Source: Candidatus Phosphitivorax anaerolimi
GTDB lineage: Bacteria > Desulfobacterota > Desulfomonilia > UBA1062
Assembly: GCA_001896555.1 (NCBI GenBank)
Contig: MPOS01000018.1
Span: 24,419-88,418 of the forward strand
DNA: 64,000 nt
Direction: 5' to 3'
Shown: positions 1-9,667 of the stretch, piece after piece
Numbering within the stretch: position 1 is the first letter of the stretch
Layout: every line of letters begins with the position of its first letter
The notes under the pieces: generated by a model
Told to the model about the DNA's origin: nothing
The model's input: the letters and a program-made list of their open reading frames with translations, nothing else
The model's database searches: none
Translations under genes and position numbers: made by a program

Positions 1-830
1 GCCTGTTCCTTTGCCTGAGAAGCGGCGGCCCTGGCCATACTTCCGGTATGGAAGCGTGCGGTGAGGGTCTCCCGGTCGGGAGATGCATGGATCTCGATCT
101 CGGCATTGTCGAGGATCCCCTCGATCTCTTTCACCAGCTGGCGATAGCTCGGCGTTATCTGGCCCACGTAATTCTGGATGGTTTTTCTCACGTCGATATC
201 GCCGAACACCTCGCTGCGCACTGCATCGATGATGCTGCGGGTCGTGTCAGCCGCCTGCTTCTCCTCCGAGGTTCCGAAGATTCCAGAGGCCGTCGCGGAG
301 ACCGACCGGAAGCCGGACCGCACCACGTCCATGAGCGATCCCACCATGGAGGAGACCGCGGTCATCTCCAGGACCGCGGTTGTGAGATAGAAGAGCCCCC
401 AGATAGCCAGGCCCAGGGTAACCCCTGCCACCGCGGTCAGTGCAACGCTGAACTTCACGGCGAGCCATGCCGCGAAGAACAGGGAAATGGCCGATGTGAT
501 GACAGCCCAGATGCCGAACGTCATATTGACGGTGCGCATTTTCTCTTCGATGGGCTCTGACTCGCCCTTTCCCTGCTCTTTCCGTTTCCCGTCTCCTGTC
601 CTGACCCTCTCCCGCACCGATTCCAGGGGGCTGTGGACGGCGCTCAGGCCGATTGCCGCCGAAAGGTTCGTCAGGATGAGCTGGAAGCCGAATGCCAGAA
701 TAATCCCCACCACCAGCGCGGTGATAAAGCTCGCCCCGGGAACCAGAAGATCCGCCGGAAACGTCTCTACCTGGGCGAAAAGCCCTACCGGGACCAAGGT
801 GATGAGGAAGATGAGCATGATTTTTCTCAT
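1..830 (-). CDS. Hypothetical inner-membrane protein, C-terminus cut by window edge
   Basis: The reading frame is open from an ATG at 830 to the first base of the window, giving 276 visible residues. The start follows a GGAAAGGAG ribosome site. Residues 1-19 look like a signal peptide or signal anchor. Hydrophobic segments lie at about 34-57, 103-123 and 126-150, separated by a charged linker (about 70-98) rich in Lys, Glu and Gly. After residue 155 the protein becomes a soluble, helix-prone domain. I do not recognise the family. The next genes in the window belong to a separate unit about 630 bases away. Confidence 0.8.
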   Translation of the reverse strand, partial: MRKIMLIFLITLVPVGLFAQVETFPADLLVPGASFITALVVGIILAFGFQLILTNLSAAIGLSAVHSPLESVRERVRTGDGKRKEQGKGESEPIEEKMRTVNMTFGIWAVITSAISLFFAAWLAVKFSVALTAVAGVTLGLAIWGLFYLTTAVLEMTAVSSMVGSLMDVVRSGFRSVSATASGIFGTSEEKQAADTTRSIIDAVRSEVFGDIDVRKTIQNYVGQITPSYRQLVKEIEGILDNAEIEIHASPDRETLTARFHTGSMARAAASQAKEQ

Positions 831-1457
831 GGCTTTTCTCCTTTCCATTCTCCCGGGCATTCTCGCTCGGGGTTTTTCTGAGAATCCCCCCGGCTGTAAG
901 GCTGTCAAGACAGACGGCCGATCTTCAGCCGGTCATCGGGGACCTGCACCAGGAGCCAGGAAAGCCGCATATCAGTTCGCCAGCACTCGTTCCTTTCGCG
1001 GGACACCATACGGCAACCTGCTCCATGGCTGATTTTTTAGGGGTGGAATTTCAAGGGTTTTCTTCTTAGATTCTGGGTACTGTCCCTCCGCATCCCCGGC
1101 CTGCTCCCCGCTTTGCCATGCCGGTGCAGCATCTCAGGCCGTTTTTCCTTTGTTTCGGGCTGGGAGCATCCCCCTTACCCGCTCTCGCGCACGTTTTGCA
1201 TGCGGGGAATGCGCTGCATACACATATAATGGTGATCAAAGCGGCGTTTGTCCACCACGCCTGAGGCATGCGGTCATTGCTGTACAGCGGGAGTCAGGGC
1301 TCTATTGATGTAGGCCTGAACCCCATGACTGATTCACCGGGAAGTGTTAGGAAAGGCAGACGAGGAGGAAAGAATGCCTTTGATGGAAAAGCCGGAAAAA
1401 AACGATGGATAAGACGGCCTTGACACGCCGCCGGCGGGAAAGGGCCGTATGTGTCCT
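831..1457. other. Intergenic stretch, no gene seen
   Basis: No open frame here has a convincing ribosome site, codon pattern or recognisable protein. The right part is the downstream flank of the small YqjK-like gene; the left part must hold the promoter of the leftward membrane protein gene. No hairpin with a T tract was found. Confidence 0.5.
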
Positions 1458-1715
1458 TTACGAACCCTTCATGCCGCGTCTCAGCAGCAGGAAAGCCACC
1501 ATCGCCAGAAACAGGATCGAGTATTTCCACAGCAGCGAGAGCAGCGTTCCGAGCACCCACATAGCCATTCTCATGCCGATGTAGCCCGCCACTACCAGGG
1601 CCAGGGGTTTTACGGTGCTCATCACGGTGCTGTATCTGCGGGCGAGCTCGCCTTTCACCGCTTCGAGCTCCCGGGTCGTGCTCTGAATCCTCTCCCTCAA
1701 CTCTCTTTCAGCCAT
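1458..1715 (-). CDS. Small membrane protein, YqjD/YqjK-like
   Basis: An 85-residue protein. Residues 1-30 form a charged amphipathic helix of the coiled-coil kind, followed by one long or two short membrane segments (about 36-58 and 62-77) and a basic tail RRGMKGS. The ATG at 1715 lies inside the end of the upstream phage-holin-3_6-like gene (19-base overlap), so the two are translationally linked. The arrangement recalls enterobacterial yqjDEK, where small membrane proteins accompany YqjE. That comparison rests on layout and hydropathy, not on a clear sequence motif. Confidence 0.65.
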   Translation of the reverse strand: MAERELRERIQSTTRELEAVKGELARRYSTVMSTVKPLALVVAGYIGMRMAMWVLGTLLSLLWKYSILFLAMVAFLLLRRGMKGS

Positions 1716-2080
1716 GCGATATCCTCCTTGATCCGGCCCATGTCCACCTGAGCCCTCCTGACCCCTCTGCGCGCCTTCCTCATGCCGGCAATACCGAGAA
1801 CCAGGCCGCACAGCAGGAGCAGGAAGGTCATGATCAGGGCCGAGGCCCACGGCGGAAACCACACGTTCAGGAGCAGGGTCAGTGTGATCAGGAGAAACAC
1901 GCCCGAGAGCGCCAGGAATATGAGACCTGCGCCGCCGAGGGTGATCCCTGTCAGCCCGGTCCTGACAGAACCCTGGACTGCGGTTTTGAGATAGGTTTTC
2001 TGATCGGACACCAGTGTCCTGATCAGGCTCACTGCATGTGCAAGCAGCGCGGCCAGGGACATGTTCTCATACTTTTCCAT
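1697..2080 (-). CDS. YqjE-like / phage holin 3_6 superfamily membrane protein
   Basis: A 127-residue protein. An amphipathic N-terminal helix (about 1-45) is followed by two strongly hydrophobic segments (about 50-75 and 80-105) and a basic C-terminal helix. This is the layout of the DUF1469/holin_3_6 family, which includes E. coli YqjE, an inner-membrane protein of uncertain function. The start at 2080 is chosen because AGGAGA lies at good distance; a longer frame exists upstream but its extra residues do not look like protein. No phage genes are nearby, so a holin role is unlikely. It leads the two-gene unit with the small protein downstream. Confidence 0.75.
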   Translation of the reverse strand: MEKYENMSLAALLAHAVSLIRTLVSDQKTYLKTAVQGSVRTGLTGITLGGAGLIFLALSGVFLLITLTLLLNVWFPPWASALIMTFLLLLCGLVLGIAGMRKARRGVRRAQVDMGRIKEDIAWLKES

Positions 2081-2580
2081 GATTTTCTCCTGCCGACCCG
2101 GCAGCGAAGCAGCATAAACAGCGGGTTTCCTCTGAAGCGGCCGGTTCCTTTTTTCAAGCCGGGAGAGGACGGCCTTTTTCCCCATACTTTAAGGAAAAGG
2201 ATAGGAGGTAAGAGCCAAGTTTCAATACACTTATCAAAACCCTGGACTTCTCCCCCAAGATCGTGCAGCAGCCTTTTCCCGGGGTGAGACGGGGTGGGCG
2301 GCCGCAGCCGGACCTTGATCTGGCCTGATTTGTCACAAATTTGGCAGGAATGGTCATATCTTTTCCCTTGAACCTGTGATTTCATATGATGCCGATCATG
2401 TGCCCTGTTCAAGGCATTGCCATCGTGAGGATTTCTTCTCATCCATAGAAAGAAAACGCCGGAGCAGGAATTGCTCGTTGCTGGGTTTTCGCACCTTTTG
2501 TTTCCGGGTCTTCGCTGAAGGGGCGCCCGGATGGGTTTTCCACAAGGAAGGCAGTCATCCATGATGAAAGGAGGAGCTTT
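2081..2580. other. Divergent intergenic region before the FadL-like gene
   Basis: It separates the leftward YqjE-like unit from the rightward outer membrane protein gene. The FadL-like start is preceded by a strong AAAGGAGGAGC ribosome site (about 2566-2577). I could not place a convincing -35/-10 pair. No small gene was recognised. Confidence 0.4.
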
Positions 2581-3920
2581 ATGTTCCTGAAACGTGTTCT
2601 GATCGTTCTGGGGATTCTCGGCGTAGTTTTCGTACCACAGGCACGTGCACAGATCGACAACCTGACCAACATGAGCGCAGAATGGGTCCGACTGGCAAAC
2701 CGCAATGCCGCCACGGACGCCGCGGACATTGTGGTCTATAACCCTGCCGGTCTGGCGAGTCTCTCGGACGGGTTCCATCTCAATGTATCGAACCAGACCC
2801 TGTTCCGCAAGCCGCAACACGAGTTCGTCGATCCCATCACATCAGGACCGGTGAGCTTCGAGCAGGACGACCCGGACTGGTTCATGCCCAATGTCTACGC
2901 TGCTTACACCAAGGACCGGTGGTCGGTGTTCACCGGGATCTACATCCCGGGGAACGGCGCTTCTCTGGACTATCCTGATGGATCCATCACCACACGCCTC
3001 ATAGGATTGGAGCTGATACAAGAGATAAATCAGCAGATCTTCGATGCATTCGGTGTGGAAAACGCGTACACGGCTCTGGCAAATGAGAGCATTGAGGCCA
3101 GCTCGCTGTACCTCACAGGGACCATCGGCGGGACATACCGGGTAACTGATATTGTTTCTCTTGCGGCAGGGGTCCGATACATCCGGGCGGAAAATGACAT
3201 TGAGGGCGAACTGACCGTAACAGGAGGGATATTGGGGGGGAAATGACCCCGGACCAGCAGTTTGTGGTGGACGTGGATCAGTCGGCCGACGGATGGGGGT
3301 TCGTGCTGGGGATTCAGGTGGTACCAGTGGAGGATCTGGTTCTTGCCCTGCGCTATGAATCAGAGGTGAACCTGAACTTTGAGAACGATGTGCACGGCTC
3401 GGACAACCTGGGCATTTTCATCGACGGGGAAATGAATCACCGGGACTTCCCGGCCATGATCGGTTTCGGCGTATCGTATCAGATCACACCCGAGCTCAGG
3501 GGAGAAGCCGATTTCAACTGGTTCTTCCAGGAGAATGCTGACTGGGGGAGGTCGGAGACGGGTGAACGCATTTCGGATATGGCGGGGGATGTCTGGAGCT
3601 GGGGTCTGTCGGCCGCCTATCAGGCAACCCCGGAGCTTGAGGTGAGTGCGGGCTTCCTGTATACCGACCACCTTTGGGACGACATGGATGGATATTTCCA
3701 GAGTGCTACCGGGGCAATCGAAACCCTGTACTCGGACAACTGGAATCTTTCGACCGGCATCGGCTACCTGATCAGGCCGGGCATCAGGCTGAACCTCGGC
3801 GTGGCCTTCACCATCTGGGAGGACGAAACCATCCTGATCAATGCCGGTCCGCTGACGATTCCGGTGAAGACCGAGAACAGCACCACGACAGCAGCCGTGG
3901 GGGTCGATATCTCCTTCTGA
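2581..3920 (+). pseudogene. FadL/OmpP1-type outer membrane transport protein, frameshifted at a G7 tract
   Basis: Two adjoining frames, 2581-3246 (221 residues) and 3243-3920 (225 residues), together make one beta-barrel protein of about 446 residues, normal for FadL/TodX. The first half has a signal peptide ending AQA/RA, then the family-typical sequence with ARAGNA-like element (NAATDAADIVVYNPAGLA), so a start and plug domain are present. The second half has alternating amphipathic strands and ends in aromatic ISF, the usual last residue for barrel assembly. The break lies at seven G residues (3234-3240); one extra G would join the frames. FadL proteins import hydrophobic substrates. It may be a real mutation, phase variation or a sequencing error. 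Confidence 0.8.
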
Positions 3921-3991
3921 GGGCTGTGAACGACGGGATAATCAGAGGATTCAGAGTGCGGTAAGCACCGGCCCCGGCTGGAAGGGCGGCG

Positions 3992-5068
3992 TCATCCCGT
4001 CCTGCCCGGCCGGCCGGCGGCAAATCCCGCAAGGAGCATACCCAGCATCCTTCCTACGTCGTAAAGGATCTCGGCCGTCATCCTGTCCAGCTCTTGAAGG
4101 GCCGGGGCGTTCGACTCTCGGAAGATGACCTGTGCCGCATCGGCTGAGCATTTCCTGGTCTGTTCCGCCGCGTCTACACGGCTGTTTTGGTCAAGGGATG
4201 CATATGCATCCACGAGATCGCGGCCAAACCGGTCCATGAGGAAGCGGAAGATAGGGTTCAAACGGTCCCTGGCAGTGCGAATGTACCCGCCCAGAGCGGC
4301 GAACACGTCACTGCGTGATGACCGGCCTTCGCAGGCGCCTTCGGTCAGGGCTTGCCTGAATGCGGGAAACCCTTCGCGGAACCGCCGCTCGCTGTACACC
4401 TCATAGCCGGTGTGGGTGGCGGACAGCACCTGCATCATCCGGTGGGGCGAGGGCAGGCTTTTCAACAGGAAGCACCAGGGAGCGGCCTTCACATGGAAGG
4501 GATGGCCCAGATCGGCGAGGTAATGCGTGGCCCGGGACAGGAAGCGCCACCCCCAGTAGTCGTTCCCGATGGCAAAGGATTTTCGGGCAAGCTCGGTGTG
4601 ATAGCGAAACGATTCGGGCGCCATGCCGATGGTGAGCCCGGGCAGACTGAACTGCATGTGCCGCCAGCCATGGGAGCCGCCGGTGATCTTCTGGCGCTTG
4701 TTAAGCTCGAGGTCGCAGTCGAGCAGGAGATCGGGCTCCGTGCTGTAGATGACCAGTATCTTCCAGGGCTCGATCGAGTCCTGCACGGGCGGCTCGTGAG
4801 CGAACTCGCCGTTACGCACTGCATAATCGTATGAGCTGAAAGGGTCGAGCCGCCTCACCTCCCGGTATGACTCCTTGTAGAGGTCCACATGGTTCGGCCC
4901 CGTGGGGAAGCGCCCGTCATGGAACCCGGGGTTCGGACTCACCCTCACCGGGGGGAGATTTATGATCTCCGGCAGGGAAAGGGCGGTGAAATAGGTGATG
5001 TACTCGTGGGCGAACCAGGGCCCCCACGCCGCAGGCATCCGCGGGTCGTCGTGCAGGTAGCTCTCCAT
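3992..5068 (-). CDS. Zinc-dependent phospholipase C / P1 nuclease-like protein
   Basis: A 358-residue, largely helical protein. The motif THYLADLGHPFHV (181-193) matches the His/Asp zinc-ligand helix of bacterial phospholipase C and S1/P1 nucleases, and WFAH near residue 18-21 could supply the N-terminal Trp/His ligands; further His residues at 134, 137 and 157 are available. No signal peptide is visible, which is unusual because this superfamily is normally secreted. The upstream start region lacks a strong ribosome site, so the true start could differ. It is separated from the RuBisCO-like gene by a hairpin and may share its transcript by read-through. The substrate is not predictable. Confidence 0.6.
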   Translation of the reverse strand: MESYLHDDPRMPAAWGPWFAHEYITYFTALSLPEIINLPPVRVSPNPGFHDGRFPTGPNHVDLYKESYREVRRLDPFSSYDYAVRNGEFAHEPPVQDSIEPWKILVIYSTEPDLLLDCDLELNKRQKITGGSHGWRHMQFSLPGLTIGMAPESFRYHTELARKSFAIGNDYWGWRFLSRATHYLADLGHPFHVKAAPWCFLLKSLPSPHRMMQVLSATHTGYEVYSERRFREGFPAFRQALTEGACEGRSSRSDVFAALGGYIRTARDRLNPIFRFLMDRFGRDLVDAYASLDQNSRVDAAEQTRKCSADAAQVIFRESNAPALQELDRMTAEILYDVGRMLGMLLAGFAAGRPGRTG

Positions 5069-5100
5069 CGGGTGACGGTCCTCTCAATTCAGCTCGGAGA

Positions 5101-5128
5101 GGCGAGGGCCGCGGTTCCGACCCTCGCC
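5101..5128 (-). terminator. GC-rich hairpin after the RuBisCO-like gene
   Basis: GGCGAGGG (5101-5108) and CCCTCGCC (5121-5128) form a perfect 8-bp stem with a 12-base loop, just downstream of the leftward RuBisCO-like operon. No T tract follows on either strand, so it may be a stability element or an inefficient terminator rather than a classical one. Confidence 0.4.
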
Positions 5129-5165
5129 GGTTCTGTGATGGGATGGGGCGCGTTTTTGCAATTTT

Positions 5166-6476
5166 TCAAGCGATCTTGAACTCGGTCTTCTTCTGCCAGA
5201 TCCCGAGTGCGATCCCCAGCTCCTCGTGTTCCTTGGCGTATTCCTCCAAGGGCACCCCTTGGAGCACGGCGTCGATGGCCTGGCGGAACGCCTTCACCCC
5301 CGCGGTCGGGCCCTTGGGATGGGCATGGATACCGCCGCCCGAGCCGATCATGATCTCCTTTCCCAGCGAGTTTATGATGTCGGGCACATTGGCCGGTGTG
5401 ATGCCGCCCGAGGGCATGGGCAGCACGGGCTTCAGATTGCCGAAGGGATAGGTGAGGTTGCGGCAGGCAGCCATGAAACGGTCGTGCATGTAGATGCCCT
5501 TGCCGCCGAGCGAGAAGGGGAGCACGATGCTGTCCGCGCCGCAGAGTCTGGGGATCTTGCCGAAGATGATGGGTGAAGCGATGCCCTGGTACGGCGACAT
5601 GAAGTACGCACCCCCCACGTCCATGTGGGCCAGGATGGGCACGTTTATCGCCGGGTCTTCGGCCAGGGCGCGCATGGCCTCGGGCCCTACGGCCAGGTAG
5701 TTGACCATCATGGCGTTGGCCCCGGCGTCGATGCAGCGCCTAGCCAGGTCGAACATCCGCGGCAGCCGGTCGGTGACGTTGACGGTATAGAGCGTGTGCT
5801 CGCCCGTCTCCTCAAAGACCTGCCGCTCGATCTCCATGTAGGCCTTCACGCGCTCCACCGCGCTGTTGTAGCACATGTTCGCGATGAGTTCGTCGTCCTT
5901 GATCACGTCGCAGCCGCCCATGGCCACCTCGCGGAAGAGCCTTGCCCCCACTTCAAGAGGATAGCCGCTGCACGGCTTGATCATGTTGTTCATGATGGGC
6001 CTGTTCTTCTCGATGCCCAAGGCCTCGTACCACCCGTCAATTCCGAAGCGCGGGCCCTGGTACTGATCCAGGGTGGCTTTGGGCATCCTTAGGTCCAGGA
6101 GCTTGAAGTTGGGCACCAGGGAGATGTTTCCGATCGTGGCGGTGAGCAGCATGGGGAGCTGGTCCTCAACGTTGGCGGCCGGGAACGCGATCTGGACGAT
6201 GTACTGCCGCTCCTTCACATCTTCGGGCAGCCCGTACTCGTGCGAAGGCGCCTCGTAGACGCCGATGACCTTGGCCACGTGCTTTGCCCTGACCTCGGGT
6301 GTCTCGCCCGGCACCGGCACCCAGGTGCCCGTGGTCTGCTCGATGGCCAGGATCTGGCCCATGAGCGACATGTCCATGTTCTTGTCGGCCTTGGCCCAGT
6401 AGGTGGCGATCACGTGGCTTTCCATATCGATGCTCTCGGGTATGGCGATGGGTTTGTCAGCGAATGCATCTGCCAT
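5166..6476 (-). CDS. RuBisCO-like protein (form IV large-subunit homologue)
   Basis: A 436-residue protein of the RuBisCO large-subunit fold. The metal site is intact: IKP with K167, and IKDDE with K193, D195 and E196, corresponding to K175 and the carbamylated K201-D203-E204. The phosphate-binding parts are kept too (PSGGITP at 355-361, GSGGGIHAHPKG at 378-389). True carboxylase features are missing: the second Lys of KPK is Cys (C169), the HRAMHA element is replaced by AHMDVGGAYF, and the loop-6 lysine segment is replaced by FSLGGKG. It should therefore catalyse enolisation, isomerisation or decarboxylation of a sugar-phosphate-like substrate, not CO2 fixation. It is the last gene of an operon with a kinase and an aminotransferase. 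The region around AHMDVGGAYF resembles MtnW, but the neighbours do not fit methionine salvage. Substrate unknown. Confidence 0.9.
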   Translation of the reverse strand: MADAFADKPIAIPESIDMESHVIATYWAKADKNMDMSLMGQILAIEQTTGTWVPVPGETPEVRAKHVAKVIGVYEAPSHEYGLPEDVKERQYIVQIAFPAANVEDQLPMLLTATIGNISLVPNFKLLDLRMPKATLDQYQGPRFGIDGWYEALGIEKNRPIMNNMIKPCSGYPLEVGARLFREVAMGGCDVIKDDELIANMCYNSAVERVKAYMEIERQVFEETGEHTLYTVNVTDRLPRMFDLARRCIDAGANAMMVNYLAVGPEAMRALAEDPAINVPILAHMDVGGAYFMSPYQGIASPIIFGKIPRLCGADSIVLPFSLGGKGIYMHDRFMAACRNLTYPFGNLKPVLPMPSGGITPANVPDIINSLGKEIMIGSGGGIHAHPKGPTAGVKAFRQAIDAVLQGVPLEEYAKEHEELGIALGIWQKKTEFKIA

Positions 6477-6526
6477 TTTTCATCCTCCTTTGTTTCTCAA
6501 TGAATGGCTGATTTCGATCAATCCGG

Positions 6527-7936
6527 TTATCCCCGGGGAATGAGGGAGAGCAGGTACTCCCACACCTCGAGGGTCTTGTTCAGGGCCTCGTCGTCGTGTT
6601 GCATGCACGAGTACATCCGGGTCCCCGCCAGGGTGCACAGGCCGTGCGCAAGGGTAACGACCTGGTATTCGTCCGCGGTCTGCTTGCGCGTCATGATCTG
6701 GGTGAACGCGTCCGGACTAAAGAGGTCAACGGCAAAGAACGCGGTGGTCACATAGTGCATGATGGGACCGAAGTTGTAGGCAAAAAAGCCCAAGTCGCTC
6801 CGGGTGGAGAACAGGTCGTTCAGGGACGCGGTGAGCCGGTCAGCATAGGCTGTTGCCTTACCCACTGCATCGTGCTCCTCCATGAGCTTAAGCGCATAGT
6901 AGCATGCCGCCGTGGTGATCGGGTTGGCTGCGAGCGTCCCGCCGATGTAAATCTTCTCTCCCATGCCTCCCTGGCAGACGCTCATCACGTCTCTCCTGCC
7001 GCCCACCGCGCCTGCCGAGGGGTAGCCGTGGGCGATGATCTTCCCGAGGACCGTGATGTCCGGCATAATGCCGAAGTACTTCTGGGCTCCGCCCATGTCC
7101 AGCCTAAAGCCGGTCACCACCTCGTCGAAGATCAACAGCGACTGGTAGTGGTCGCACAGTTCCCTGACCCGCCTGTTCCAGTCAGGATGGACCGGGTGGG
7201 TGCCGGATTCTCCGCCGATGGGCTCCACGATTACCGCGGCCACCCCGCCTTTGTCTTTGCTGTCTTCGAATGCCTTCTCCAGGGCGGCGAAGTCGTTGGG
7301 CTTAACGTCGATGAGGTGGGCATAGCTCTCGGCGGTGATGCCCCGGGAGTTGAGCAGCCCGGTGCCGGGCACGTGCAGGGAAAAGACCATCTGGTCCGAC
7401 CACCCGTGGTAGCTTCCGCCTACCTTGATGATCTTCTGCTTGCCCGTAAAGGCCCGGGCGATGCGGATCGCCGCCATATCCGCCTCGGTGCCGGACTGGA
7501 GGAAGCGCACCATTTCCACCCCGGGCATGTGCCGGATGATCTCTTCGGCCGCAAGGATCTCGTACTCGGATGTCAGACCCGTGGCAGGTCCTTTTTCCCG
7601 GATGATCTCTATGATCTTCTCATCCAGGGAGTCGAAGGCGTGACCCAGGATGATGGGAGCGCCCGACATGAGGTAGTCCACATAGACGTTGCCGTCCACG
7701 TCCCACATATGGTAGCCCTTGGCCCGGTCCATGGCGAGCGGAAAGGGCTTGCTCTGGCTCAGGTTGTGCTCCACCCCTCCGGGGATGAGGTGCCTGGCCT
7801 TCTCGAAGATTTCGAGCGAGCGCCGGTTCCTCTTCTGATAGAGGTCACGCTCCTTTTGAAGCCGGTCCTCGGGGATGGGTTTCACCGGCCGTGCAAGGAT
7901 CTCCTGGTTCAGTGTCATGATTTCCTGGTATTCCAT
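6527..7936 (-). CDS. Class III (HemL-like) PLP aminotransferase
   Basis: A 469-residue fold-type I enzyme. Visible PLP elements are QSGTEAD (148-154), SYHGWSD (175-181), the cofactor Asp in FDEVVTGFR (270-278, D271) and the Schiff-base Lys in VLGKIIAHGYPSAGA (K299). The GGVEHNL and SGAP segments near residues 53 and 91 resemble glutamate-1-semialdehyde aminomutase and its relatives. The ATG at 7936 overlaps the kinase stop codon as TGATG and has AGGAGGT upstream, so the two are translationally coupled. It is followed by the RuBisCO-like gene after a 50-base gap. A tetrapyrrole role is unlikely in this context; it probably acts on an intermediate of the same pathway. Confidence 0.9.
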   Translation of the reverse strand: MEYQEIMTLNQEILARPVKPIPEDRLQKERDLYQKRNRRSLEIFEKARHLIPGGVEHNLSQSKPFPLAMDRAKGYHMWDVDGNVYVDYLMSGAPIILGHAFDSLDEKIIEIIREKGPATGLTSEYEILAAEEIIRHMPGVEMVRFLQSGTEADMAAIRIARAFTGKQKIIKVGGSYHGWSDQMVFSLHVPGTGLLNSRGITAESYAHLIDVKPNDFAALEKAFEDSKDKGGVAAVIVEPIGGESGTHPVHPDWNRRVRELCDHYQSLLIFDEVVTGFRLDMGGAQKYFGIMPDITVLGKIIAHGYPSAGAVGGRRDVMSVCQGGMGEKIYIGGTLAANPITTAACYYALKLMEEHDAVGKATAYADRLTASLNDLFSTRSDLGFFAYNFGPIMHYVTTAFFAVDLFSPDAFTQIMTRKQTADEYQVVTLAHGLCTLAGTRMYSCMQHDDEALNKTLEVWEYLLSLIPRG

Positions 7937-9573
7937 CAATCGCCGACCTCCTGTTTTGTTGTAGTGGTGAGATCCGGTACCGAACACACCGGAGGTGCCT
8001 TTCTGTTCATGCGGGCGCAGATCTTTCTGTGTGCGTGGTAGAGATGCAGAAATTCGGTAAAGATTTCATCGTATACCTTGCGGTTGCCCGGGTCGGGAAG
8101 ATATTCTCTTTTGATGCGGATATGACGGGGGATATCCTCGGCCGTGATGCGGCCCAGTGCGATGGAGGCCAGAAAGGCCGCGCCCCGGGCGTTGGCATGG
8201 ACAGGGTCTGTCACCTGGCGGATGGGCCTGTCCAGAACGTCGGCGAGGATCTGCGACCAGACGTCCGAGTTGGCGCCGCCGCCGATGAAGTTCAGGTACT
8301 GGAATCGCCTGCCCATGAATTTCTCCACGGATTGAAGCAGCCATTTCTGGTTGAAGGCCACGCCTTCGAACACGGCCCGGGCGATGTCCTCGCGAGTGTT
8401 CTGGAGCGAGAGGTTGAACAGGGACGAGCGGATGTGGCAGTCTTCAACCGGCGTGCGCTCGCCGTAGAGCCAGGGGGTGAAGATCACGCCGCCTGCGCCC
8501 GCGGGTACCCGTGACACGATCCGGTCCAGGAACTTGAAGATATCCGGGGCGTTTTCCTCCTGCATGAGCTCGTCCTTGTGGTAGAGCACATTGTCCTTGA
8601 GCCAGGTGAGGCACTTGCCCGCGCATTCCTGCTCGTCCAGGATCAGGTAGCGCCCGGGCAGCGGGCTCGGGAAGGAGCCGAAGCTGTGGAAGAGATCGGT
8701 CTTCTTGAAGGGCACGTGTGCCGAGATCCAGGACGAGGTGCCGATGTAGAGGTGCCCTTCGTAGTCACGCACCGCGCCGGAGCCAACGCACGCGGAATGC
8801 ACGTCCGGCGTGCCTCCGATCACGGGTGTGCCGGGGCGAAGCCCCAGCTCCCCGGCCACCTCGTCCTTTACCGGGCCCAGCACGTTTACGGCCCGGATCA
8901 GGTCCGGGAGCTTGTCGCGCTCAAGTCCTGCCATCTTCAGCAATTTGTCATGGTAGACCACCCGTGAGGGGTCCCGGTTGTCCGTGACCCAGTGGAGCAG
9001 GATGGAGTCATAGGTGGCTGCGAATTTGCCGGTGAGGCGCAGGTTGATGTAGTCCTTGGGCTCAAGGAACTTGTACGTCCGTTCAAATACTTGAGAGCAT
9101 TCTTTCTTGAGCCAGAGGATGTGGGCCAGGGGGTCCTTGCCCGAGAGGGCAGGGGCCCCACCGGTGAGTCTGAGCCAGGTCAGGGCCTTCCACAGCGGAT
9201 ATCCCTCGAGCCGCGGGAACCCTTTCAGGATGTCCTGGAGCGCTTCGCAGCCCCGGCAGTCCATCCAGATGATGGCGTTCATGAGGTTATTGCCGTCTCT
9301 GTCCACCGGAACCGTGCCGGACCACTGGGTGGTCACGCTCACGGCGAGGATATCGTCGGGAGACGCCTGCCCTTTGGCCAGCACCCTGCCGGCCGTGGAA
9401 ACGATGGCCTGCCACCAGAGCCCGGGGTCCTGTTCGGCGCCGCCGCCCGGAAGCAGGATCACGGGTACGGCCTCGAACTCGCTGCACGCCACCTCGCCGT
9501 ACACCGAGATGAGGGCAGTCTTGGGCCCGGACGTCCCCAGATCGATAGCCAGAATGTATTTGTCCTTGTTCAT
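7936..9573 (-). CDS. FGGY-family carbohydrate kinase
   Basis: A 545-residue actin/hexokinase-fold kinase. The N-terminal ATP-site signature AIDLGTSGPKTALIS starts at about residue 8, and the C-terminal domain carries IGGGANSDVWSQ, the adenine-binding motif of the family. GGTPDVHSACVGSG supplies the usual catalytic Asp region. FGGY enzymes phosphorylate ketoses, polyols or related sugars; specificity cannot be read here, though it resembles the xylulokinase side. The start at 9573 is preferred because it leaves seven residues before the first strand; an in-frame GTG at 9666 would add 31 poorly protein-like residues. The ribosome site at 9573 is weak. It lies between an SDR gene and the coupled aminotransferase. 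Confidence 0.9.
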   Translation of the reverse strand: MNKDKYILAIDLGTSGPKTALISVYGEVACSEFEAVPVILLPGGGAEQDPGLWWQAIVSTAGRVLAKGQASPDDILAVSVTTQWSGTVPVDRDGNNLMNAIIWMDCRGCEALQDILKGFPRLEGYPLWKALTWLRLTGGAPALSGKDPLAHILWLKKECSQVFERTYKFLEPKDYINLRLTGKFAATYDSILLHWVTDNRDPSRVVYHDKLLKMAGLERDKLPDLIRAVNVLGPVKDEVAGELGLRPGTPVIGGTPDVHSACVGSGAVRDYEGHLYIGTSSWISAHVPFKKTDLFHSFGSFPSPLPGRYLILDEQECAGKCLTWLKDNVLYHKDELMQEENAPDIFKFLDRIVSRVPAGAGGVIFTPWLYGERTPVEDCHIRSSLFNLSLQNTREDIARAVFEGVAFNQKWLLQSVEKFMGRRFQYLNFIGGGANSDVWSQILADVLDRPIRQVTDPVHANARGAAFLASIALGRITAEDIPRHIRIKREYLPDPGNRKVYDEIFTEFLHLYHAHRKICARMNRKAPPVCSVPDLTTTTKQEVGD

Positions 9574-9667
9574 CACCGTCTGCTCAGGATATCCCTGCCC
9601 GGCATGCCGGGCAAAGGTTTTGTCCACCTCTTCCTGCGAGGGCCGGTTGCACAGGTGAGCAGGCACT

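Noticed and set aside
1697..2080. Phage holin
   Set aside because: The fold family includes chromosomal YqjE proteins; no endolysin, terminase or structural gene is near.
5166..6476. True RuBisCO, or MtnW of methionine salvage
   Set aside because: Carboxylase residues (second Lys of KPK, HRAMHA, loop-6 Lys) are missing, and neighbours are not MtnA, B, K or X types.
9574..9666. N-terminal 31-residue extension of the kinase from GTG
   Set aside because: The extra residues do not fit the family, which begins a few residues before AIDLGTS.
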